Origin: Streptomyces sp. 135
GTDB taxonomy: Bacteria; Actinomycetota; Actinomycetes; Streptomycetales; Streptomycetaceae
DNA length: 64,000 nt
Assembly (NCBI RefSeq): GCF_020026305.1
Contig: NZ_CP075691.1
Location: 5,022,001 to 5,086,000, forward strand
Direction of reading: 5' to 3'
Positions 58,254 through 64,000 of this stretch are shown piece by piece. The notes under the pieces were generated by a model. That model worked only from the letters and a program-made list of their open reading frames with translations, was not told where the DNA came from and searched no databases. Made by a program: the position numbers and the translations under genes. Within the stretch, counting starts at the first letter, position 1, and the number at the start of each line of letters is the position of its first letter.

Positions 58254-59378
58254 GTGACTGAGATCGAGATCGGGCGCGGCAAGCGCGGCCGCCGCGCGTA
58301 CGCCTTCGACGACATCGCCGTCGTACCGAGCCGGCGCACCCGCGACCCGAAGGAGGTCTCGATCGCGTGGCAGATCGACGCCTACCGCTTCGAGCTGCCC
58401 TTCCTGGCGGCCCCCATGGACTCGGTGGTCTCCCCGCAGACCGCCATCCGCATCGGTGAGATGGGCGGCCTCGGCGTCCTGAACCTGGAGGGCCTCTGGA
58501 CGCGGTACGAGGACCCGCAGCCGCTGCTCGACGAGATCGCCGGTCTTGACTCGGAGACCGCCACCCGGCGCCTCCAGGAGATCTACTCCGCGCCGATCAA
58601 GGCCGACCTCATCGGGCAGCGCATCAAGGAGGTGCGCGACTCCGGTGTGGTCACCGCCGCCGCGCTCTCCCCGCAGCGCACCGCCGAGTTCTCCAAGGCC
58701 GTCGTGGACGCCGGGGTCGACATCTTCGTGATCCGCGGCACCACCGTCTCCGCCGAGCACGTCTCCGGCGCCGCCGAACCGCTGAACCTCAAGCAGTTCA
58801 TCTACGAGCTCGACGTGCCGGTCATCGTGGGCGGCTGCGCCACCTACACCGCCGCCCTGCACCTGATGCGCACGGGCGCCGCCGGTGTCCTCGTCGGCTT
58901 CGGCGGCGGCGCCGCGCACACCACGCGCAACGTCCTCGGCATCCAGGTCCCGATGGCCACCGCCGTCGCCGACGTCGCGGCCGCCCGCCGCGACTACATG
59001 GACGAGTCCGGCGGCCGCTACGTGCACGTCATCGCCGACGGCGGCGTGGGCTGGTCCGGCGACCTGCCCAAGGCCATTGCGTGCGGCGCCGACGCCGTGA
59101 TGGTGGGCTCCCCGCTCGCCCGCGCCACGGACGCGCCCGGCAAGGGCCACCACTGGGGCATGGAGGCCGTCCACGAGGACGTGCCGCGCGGCAAGAAGGT
59201 CGACCTCGGCACGGTCGGCACGACCGAGGAGATCCTCACCGGTCCCTCGCACATCCCGGACGGTTCGATGAACTTCTTCGGGGCGCTGCGCCGCGCGATG
59301 GCCACGACGGGCTACAGCGAGCTCAAGGAGTTCCAGCGCGTCGAGGTGACGGTCGCGGACTCGCAGCACAAGCGGTGA
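58254..59378 (+). CDS. guaB3: GuaB3-type IMP dehydrogenase paralogue
   Basis: 374 residues from a GTG. Like IMPDH (FDDIAVVPSRRTRDP, FLAAPMDSVVSPQTAIRIG, HVIADGGVGWSGDLPKAIA) but without CBS domains. The catalytic loop reads GFGGGAAHTTRNVLG, with His where IMPDH has Cys, so normal IMPDH chemistry is unlikely. GuaB3 proteins are conserved behind guaB in actinobacteria; a cyanobacterial GuaB3 has been reported as a GMP reductase. Confidence 0.92.
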   Translation: MTEIEIGRGKRGRRAYAFDDIAVVPSRRTRDPKEVSIAWQIDAYRFELPFLAAPMDSVVSPQTAIRIGEMGGLGVLNLEGLWTRYEDPQPLLDEIAGLDSETATRRLQEIYSAPIKADLIGQRIKEVRDSGVVTAAALSPQRTAEFSKAVVDAGVDIFVIRGTTVSAEHVSGAAEPLNLKQFIYELDVPVIVGGCATYTAALHLMRTGAAGVLVGFGGGAAHTTRNVLGIQVPMATAVADVAAARRDYMDESGGRYVHVIADGGVGWSGDLPKAIACGADAVMVGSPLARATDAPGKGHHWGMEAVHEDVPRGKKVDLGTVGTTEEILTGPSHIPDGSMNFFGALRRAMATTGYSELKEFQRVEVTVADSQHKR

Positions 59379-59395
59379 CACTCCGTACGTCGTAG

Positions 59396-59425
59396 AAGGG
59401 CCCCGGTAGGTGTACCGGGGCCCTT
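59396..59425 (+). terminator. Terminator after guaB3
   Basis: AAGGGCCCCGGTA pairs with TACCGGGGCCCTT around GGTG, giving a T-run on the plus strand and an A-rich left side. It can serve both the guaB3 transcript and the convergent gene from the other side. Confidence 0.9.
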
Positions 59426-59449
59426 TCTCGTACGTGCACGCGCGCGTGC

Positions 59450-60703
59450 CTAGAGGCGGTGCGCCGCGCCCGCCGGGGTCGCGCCGCGCGTGTCGAGCAG
59501 GAGCTGCGCCTTCACGGCCAGGCCTTGCAGGTCGTACGTGCGGTGGTGCTGGAGCAGGATCGTGAGGTCGGCGTCGGCCGCCGCCTCGTAGAGGGTGTCC
59601 GCGCGCGGGACGGGACGGCCGAGGATGCTCCAGTTCGGCACGTAGGGGTCGTGGTAGCTGACGGCCGCGCCCAGCTCCATCAGGCGGGTCGCCACCTCCT
59701 GGGCGGGGGCGCCCTGCTGGTCGGCGAGGTCCGGCTTGTAGGTGACGCCGAGGAGCAGGACGCGGGCGCCGCGGACGGACTTGCCGTGTTCGTTGAGCAG
59801 GGTCGCCGAGCGCTGGATGACGTAACTCGGCATGCGGTCGTTGACCTGCTGGGCCAGTTCGACCATGCGCAGGGGGCGGGCGCCGCGGGACGGGTTCGGG
59901 ATGTCCAGGGGGACGCCGTGGCCGCCGACGCCGGGGCCGGGACGGAAGGCCTGGAAGCCGAAGGGCTTGGTCTCCGCGCACCGGATGACGTCCCACAGGT
60001 CGATGCCCAGGTCGTGGCAGAGCACCGCCATCTCGTTGACCAGGGCCATGTTGACGTGCCGGTAGTTGGTCTCCAGGAGGTGCACGGTCTCGGCCTCGCG
60101 GGGGCCACGGGCGCGTACGACCTTGTCGGTGAGGCGGCCGTAGAACGCGGCCGCCGATTCGGTGCAGGCCGGGGTGAGGCCGCCGATGACCTTGGGGGTG
60201 CCCGCGTAGCCGTGCGAGCGGTTGCCGGGGTCGAGGCGGCCCGGGGAGTAGGCGAGGTGGAAGTCGCGGCCGGCGCGCAGGCCCGAACCGGATTCGAGGA
60301 TCGGACGGACGAATTCCTCGGTGCTCCCCGGGTACGCGGGGGATTCGAGGATCACGGTGGTGTGCGGGCGCAGGCGCACGGCCAGCGCCCGGGCGGCGTC
60401 GGCCACCTGGCTCAGGTCGAGCGAGCGGTCGGCGGCGGGCGGCGTGGGCGCGCAGATGACGGCGGTGCGCACCCGGCCGAGCTCGGCCGGGTCGGTGGTC
60501 GGCCGGAAGCCCCCCGAGAGCATCCGGCGGACGTCGGCGGCGGTGAGGGTGCCCTCGGCGCCGTCGCAGGGCAGGCGGCCGCCCGCCAGGTCGGGGGCGC
60601 GGGCGGGGTCATAGCCGATGGTGGCGATGCCGCGCGCGACGGCGGCCTGGGCGAGGGGCAGGCCGAGGTGGCCGAGACCGATGACGGCGAGATCTGCGGG
60701 CAT
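59450..60703 (-). CDS. Nucleotide-sugar dehydrogenase homologue, catalytic Cys replaced
   Basis: 417 residues. NAD-binding LAVIGLGHLGLPLAQAAVARG, central SPGRLDPGNRS and ETNYRHVNMALVNEMAVLC, and C-terminal LLLGVTYKPDLADQQGAPA place it with UDP-glucose/UDP-ManNAc dehydrogenases. The active-site segment is RPGPGVGGHGVPLDIP, where family enzymes have GGHC; GGC stands where TGC is expected. Four-electron oxidation to an acid would need the Cys, so activity is probably altered or lost. Confidence 0.88.
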   Translation of the reverse strand: MPADLAVIGLGHLGLPLAQAAVARGIATIGYDPARAPDLAGGRLPCDGAEGTLTAADVRRMLSGGFRPTTDPAELGRVRTAVICAPTPPAADRSLDLSQVADAARALAVRLRPHTTVILESPAYPGSTEEFVRPILESGSGLRAGRDFHLAYSPGRLDPGNRSHGYAGTPKVIGGLTPACTESAAAFYGRLTDKVVRARGPREAETVHLLETNYRHVNMALVNEMAVLCHDLGIDLWDVIRCAETKPFGFQAFRPGPGVGGHGVPLDIPNPSRGARPLRMVELAQQVNDRMPSYVIQRSATLLNEHGKSVRGARVLLLGVTYKPDLADQQGAPAQEVATRLMELGAAVSYHDPYVPNWSILGRPVPRADTLYEAAADADLTILLQHHRTYDLQGLAVKAQLLLDTRGATPAGAAHRL

Positions 60704-60796
60704 GGCGGTGGGCCGTCCTCCCAGTAGCCGGAGCGGGACGAGCGCGCAAGCCCTGTGGACAAGGCGGACCAGCGCAATGTCAGACTAGGAGTAAAT

Positions 60797-60892
60797 ATGA
60801 CCGTTTTGTGGCATTGCACTGCCATGCCGGTCCGGAGTGTTGTCCACAGGCTGCGGGCGAGATCGGCGGGCGCGGGAGAAATCTGGGCATGA
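60797..60892 (+). CDS. Possible 31-codon small gene
   Basis: ATG at 60797 with AGGAG 5 bases upstream, reading MTVLWHCTAMPVRSVVHRLR and ending at TGA 60890-60892, 39 bases before glpD. The ribosome site is good but codon use is not typical, so this may be chance. It could be a leader peptide of glpD. Confidence 0.25.
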   Translation: MTVLWHCTAMPVRSVVHRLRARSAGAGEIWA

Positions 60893-60931
60893 TGTGAGTC
60901 CGACCACACCCGATCACAGCGGGAGGCAGCG

Positions 60932-62641
60932 GTGAGGACAGCGACACTGGGGCCGGCGGAGCGTGCCGAGTCACTTGCGGGAATGGCCGAGAGGGAGCTG
61001 GACATCCTGGTGGTGGGCGCGGGGGTGGTCGGCGCCGGGACCGCCCTCGACGCGGTGACCCGCGGCCTGTCCACCGGCCTCGTCGAGGCCCGTGACTGGG
61101 CCTCGGGCACGTCGAGCCGGTCGAGCAAGCTGATCCACGGCGGGCTGCGCTATCTGGAGATGCTCGACTTCGCGCTCGTCCGGGAGGCGCTGAAGGAGCG
61201 CGGCCTGCTCCTGGAGCGGCTCGCCCCGCATCTGGTGAAGCCGGTGCCGTTCCTCTATCCCTTGCAGCACAAGGGCTGGGAGAGGCTGTACGCCGGCTCG
61301 GGCGTCGCGCTCTACGACGCCATGTCGATGTCGCGCGGACACGGCCGCGGCCTGCCCATGCACCGCCATCTGACGCGCCGCCACGCCCTGCGCGTCGCCC
61401 CGTGCCTGAAGAAGGACGCGCTGGTCGGCGCGATGCAGTACTACGACGCGCAGATGGACGACGCCCGCTATGTCGCCACCCTGGTGCGCACCGCTTCGGC
61501 GTATGGGGCGAAGGTCGCCAACCGCGCGCGGGTCACCGGCTTCCTGCGCGAGGGCGAGCGCGTGGTCGGCGCCCGGGTGCAGGACGTGGAGGGCGGCGGG
61601 GAGTACGAGGTCCGCGCCAAGCAGATCGTGAACGCCACGGGCGTGTGGACGGACGACACCCAGGCGATGGTCGGCGAACGCGGCCAGTTCCACGTCAGGG
61701 CGTCCAAAGGCATCCACCTGGTCGTCCCCAAGGACCGGATCAGCTCCTCGACCGGCCTGATCCTGCGGACCGAGAAGAGCGTCCTCTTTGTCATCCCCTG
61801 GGGGCGGCACTGGATCGTGGGCACGACCGACACGGACTGGGACCTCGACAAGGCCCACCCGGCCGCCTCCAGCGCCGACATCGACTACCTGCTCGAACAC
61901 GTGAACACGGTGCTCGCGGTGCCGCTCTCCCGCGACGACGTCCAGGGGGTGTACGCGGGCCTTCGGCCGCTGCTCGCCGGCGAGTCGGACGCCACGAGCA
62001 AACTGTCGCGCGAACACACGGTCGCGCATCCGGCACCCGGCCTGGTGGTCGTCGCGGGCGGCAAGTACACGACGTACCGGGTGATGGCCAAGGACGCCGT
62101 CGACGAGGCCGTGCACGGCCTTGACCAGCGGGTCGCCGACTGCGTGACCGAGGACATCCCGCTGGTCGGTGCCGAGGGGTACAAAGCGCTGTGGAACGCC
62201 CGCGCGAGGATCGCCGCCCAGACGGGTCTTCATGTCGTGCGCGTGGAGCACCTGTTGAACCGCTACGGCTCGCTCGCCGAAGAGGTGCTCGAACTCATCA
62301 CCACCGACCCGAAGCTGGGCGAGCCCCTGCCGGGAGCCGACGACTACCTCCGGGCCGAGGTCGTCTACGCCGCGTCACACGAGGGCGCCCGGCACCTCGA
62401 CGACGTCCTGACCCGGCGGACCCGCATCTCCATCGAGACGTTCGACCGGGGCACGCGCAGCGCCCGGGAGTGCGCCGAGCTGATGGCGCCGGTCCTCGGC
62501 TGGGACAAGGACCAGATCGAGCGGGAGGTGCAGCACTACGAGAAGCGGGTGGAGGCCGAGCGGGAGTCGCAGCGCCAACCGGACGACCTGACGGCGGACG
62601 CGGCGCGGCTGGGCGCGCCGGACATCGCGCCGCTCGGTTAG
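60932..62641 (+). CDS. glpD: Glycerol-3-phosphate dehydrogenase
   Basis: FAD-dependent aerobic enzyme, 569 residues, oxidises sn-glycerol-3-phosphate to DHAP at the membrane and feeds electrons to quinone. FAD motif ILVVGAGVVGAGTALDAVTR, the SSRSSKLIHGGLRYLEMLDF segment, WIVGTTDTDW and GGKYTTYRVMAKDAVD. A C-terminal domain of about 130 residues is present as in GlpD. GTG start with GGGAGG at 60921-60926. Confidence 0.96.
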   Translation: MRTATLGPAERAESLAGMAERELDILVVGAGVVGAGTALDAVTRGLSTGLVEARDWASGTSSRSSKLIHGGLRYLEMLDFALVREALKERGLLLERLAPHLVKPVPFLYPLQHKGWERLYAGSGVALYDAMSMSRGHGRGLPMHRHLTRRHALRVAPCLKKDALVGAMQYYDAQMDDARYVATLVRTASAYGAKVANRARVTGFLREGERVVGARVQDVEGGGEYEVRAKQIVNATGVWTDDTQAMVGERGQFHVRASKGIHLVVPKDRISSSTGLILRTEKSVLFVIPWGRHWIVGTTDTDWDLDKAHPAASSADIDYLLEHVNTVLAVPLSRDDVQGVYAGLRPLLAGESDATSKLSREHTVAHPAPGLVVVAGGKYTTYRVMAKDAVDEAVHGLDQRVADCVTEDIPLVGAEGYKALWNARARIAAQTGLHVVRVEHLLNRYGSLAEEVLELITTDPKLGEPLPGADDYLRAEVVYAASHEGARHLDDVLTRRTRISIETFDRGTRSARECAELMAPVLGWDKDQIEREVQHYEKRVEAERESQRQPDDLTADAARLGAPDIAPLG

Positions 62642-62714
62642 CCGGGCGGATTCAGCCGGGCAGTTTCAGCCGGGCGGATTCCGAGCGCTGGCCCCGGAAA
62701 GCTGCGCGCCGGGG

Positions 62715-62960
62715 TTACGGGCCTTGTCCCACAGGGTTGTTGAGGCCCTGTGAGGGAGGATTGACGGCGGGGGCCGAGGGGCGTGGGGGTGGTGTGGAGC
62801 GCTCCCGGGGCAGGAGGGCCGCGGCCGGGGCCTTGCCGGGACCGGTGAGCAGCGGAAGAGTGGCATCCGTGGCCGACGCCGTGCGGTGCGGTGGGCCTGC
62901 CGTCAGGCAGATGAGGATCGCCGCCAGGATCACGGTCGCCGGTGAGCGCGGTGTCGGCAT
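62715..62960 (-). CDS. Small secreted protein
   Basis: 81 residues with a clear signal peptide: PRSPATVILAAILICLTAG then PHRTASA as a likely cleavage site near residue 30. The mature part is short and Pro/Ala-rich (TPPPRPSAPAVNPPS). GGGAGGAAG is 5 bases before the ATG, strongly supporting the start. No family recognised. Divergent from the kinase gene. Confidence 0.6.
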   Translation of the reverse strand: MPTPRSPATVILAAILICLTAGPPHRTASATDATLPLLTGPGKAPAAALLPRERSTPPPRPSAPAVNPPSQGLNNPVGQGP

Positions 62961-63095
62961 GGCACTTCCTCCCGGTACGCGGTCCCTCATGAGGGACGGT
63001 GGACCCTGGGCGCCGGCCGGTCCTTGAGTAAGGGACAATGAAGGCTCTGTCAGGGCGGGTTGCTCGGGTAGCAGCGGTAGCAGCAGAGGGGACGC

Positions 63096-64000
63096 ATGTC
63101 GGACGCGGAGCAGACGGGTGAGGCCCGTCGGGACAAGAGCGAACGTCTCCTCGCCGGCCGGTACCGGCTGGGAGAGGTGCTCGGCCGCGGCGGCATGGGC
63201 ACCGTGTGGCGCGCCAAGGACGAGACGCTGGGCCGTACGGTCGCGGTGAAGGAGCTGCGGTTCCCGACGAGCATCGACGAGGACGAGAAGCGGCGGCTCA
63301 TCACACGGACGCTGCGCGAGGCCAAGGCGATCGCGCGGATCCGCAACACCAGCGCCGTGACGGTCTACGACGTCGTCGACGAGGACGACCGGCCGTGGAT
63401 CGTGATGGAGCTGGTCGAGGGCAAGTCCCTCGCGGAGGCGATCCGCGAGGACGGCGTGCTCACGCCGAGGCGGGCGGCCGAGGTCGGCCTCGCCATCCTC
63501 GACGTGCTGCGGTCCGCGCACCGCGAGGGGATCCTGCACCGCGACGTGAAGCCGTCGAACGTGCTGATCGCCGAGGACGGCCGGGTCGTGCTCACGGACT
63601 TCGGCATCGCCCAGGTCGAGGGCGACCCGTCCATCACGTCGACGGGCATGCTCGTCGGCGCGCCCTCGTACATCTCCCCGGAGCGGGCGCGCGGGCACAA
63701 GCCGGGCCCGGCGGCCGACCTGTGGTCGCTGGGCGGCCTGCTGTACGCGGCGGTGGAGGGCGTCCCTCCGTACGACAAGGGCTCGGCCATCGCGACCCTG
63801 ACGGCGGTGATGACCGAGGACGTCGACAAGCCCAAGAACGCGGGGCCGTTGGAGCCGGTCATCTACGGCCTGCTCGCCAAGGACCCCCAGCAGCGGCTCG
63901 ACGACGCCGGGGCGCGGGCGCTCCTGAGGGACGTCATCCACGCGCCGGAGACCAGGGCGGAGCCGGAACCGGTCGAGGCGACCAAGGTCGTGCCGCTGCC
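63096..64000 (+). CDS. Ser/Thr protein kinase (3' end outside window)
   Basis: The first 301 residues of a Hanks-type kinase, open to the right edge. ATG after AGAGGGGA. Glycine loop GEVLGRGGMGTVW, VAVKELR (ATP lysine), catalytic loop HREGILHRDVKPSNVLI, DFGIAQ, and GAPSYISPERARG in the activation segment. Kinase domain about residues 22-285, then an acidic Pro/Glu linker begins. Whether a membrane helix and sensor follow cannot be seen. Confidence 0.93.
   Translation, partial: MSDAEQTGEARRDKSERLLAGRYRLGEVLGRGGMGTVWRAKDETLGRTVAVKELRFPTSIDEDEKRRLITRTLREAKAIARIRNTSAVTVYDVVDEDDRPWIVMELVEGKSLAEAIREDGVLTPRRAAEVGLAILDVLRSAHREGILHRDVKPSNVLIAEDGRVVLTDFGIAQVEGDPSITSTGMLVGAPSYISPERARGHKPGPAADLWSLGGLLYAAVEGVPPYDKGSAIATLTAVMTEDVDKPKNAGPLEPVIYGLLAKDPQQRLDDAGARALLRDVIHAPETRAEPEPVEATKVVPL

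Noticed and set aside
62715-63941. A 408-codon minus-strand frame opposite the kinase gene
   Set aside because: Only its last 81 codons have a signal peptide and ribosome site; the rest is the antisense of the kinase domain.

Overview
The window is a high-GC actinobacterial chromosome segment, almost certainly from a Streptomyces. The evidence is the strong third-position G/C bias, the many GTG starts, the developmental regulators whiD and bldM side by side, a His-tailed GroEL1 under a double CIRCE, and gene order typical of that genus. It is mostly core genome. I found no prophage, insertion sequence, CRISPR array, tRNA or rRNA.

Layout. 1-6266: rpoB (5' end missing) and rpoC. 6400-7586: a membrane protein and a nucleotidyltransferase-fold protein. 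7629-12300: str operon (rpsL, rpsG, fusA, tuf) with promoter, leader and terminator. 12408-22668: S10 and spc ribosomal clusters (rpsJ to rplO). 22821-25740: secY-adk-map, followed by an unusual 159-bp duplicate of the map 3' end. 26158-29506: infA-rpmJ-rpsM-rpsK-rpoA-rplQ. 29528-32557: truA, a membrane-anchored protein and a GT87-type membrane mannosyltransferase. 32588-35280: rplM-rpsI and glmM. 35277-41945: DUF389 protein, coaA, acpS, nnr, alr and an alpha/beta hydrolase. 41956-45991: tsaE, a small protein, a YkuD-like anchored protein, and the coupled set tsaB-rimI-tsaD plus a small protein. 45995-49292: a frameshifted methyltransferase, a second methyltransferase, and a lipoprotein polysaccharide deacetylase with a small lipoprotein partner. 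49309-51598: groES-groEL1. 51722-54243: SDR, MOSC and LysR genes. 54325-59425: whiD, bldM, an ECF sigma gene (probable shbA), guaB and a GuaB3-type paralogue. 59450-64000: a nucleotide-sugar dehydrogenase homologue without its catalytic cysteine, glpD, a small secreted protein and the start of a Ser/Thr kinase.

How the genes work together. The left half is the transcription and translation apparatus: RNA polymerase beta, beta' and alpha, elongation factors, IF-1, about 30 ribosomal proteins, Sec export and methionine trimming. The middle supplies cell-wall and cofactor steps (GlmM, Alr, CoaA, AcpS, Nnr) and the tRNA t6A genes. The right end joins chaperonins to sporulation control (WhiD, BldM, ECF sigma) and guanine nucleotide synthesis. 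As I recall it, the order alr-tsaE-tsaB-rimI-tsaD-groES-groEL1-whiB3-sigD-guaB2-guaB3 in Mycobacterium tuberculosis is the same, which supports the whiD and shbA assignments.

Most notable are: a near-identical stem-loop in the rpsL and rpsJ leaders with a look-alike before rpsM; the map 3' duplication; a homopolymer frameshift in a methyltransferase; catalytic-cysteine losses in two enzyme homologues; an A+T-rich element with a tiny reading frame between whiD and bldM; and a four-copy intergenic repeat. I see no convincing undescribed multi-gene system. The best new-biology candidates are regulatory RNA or DNA elements.
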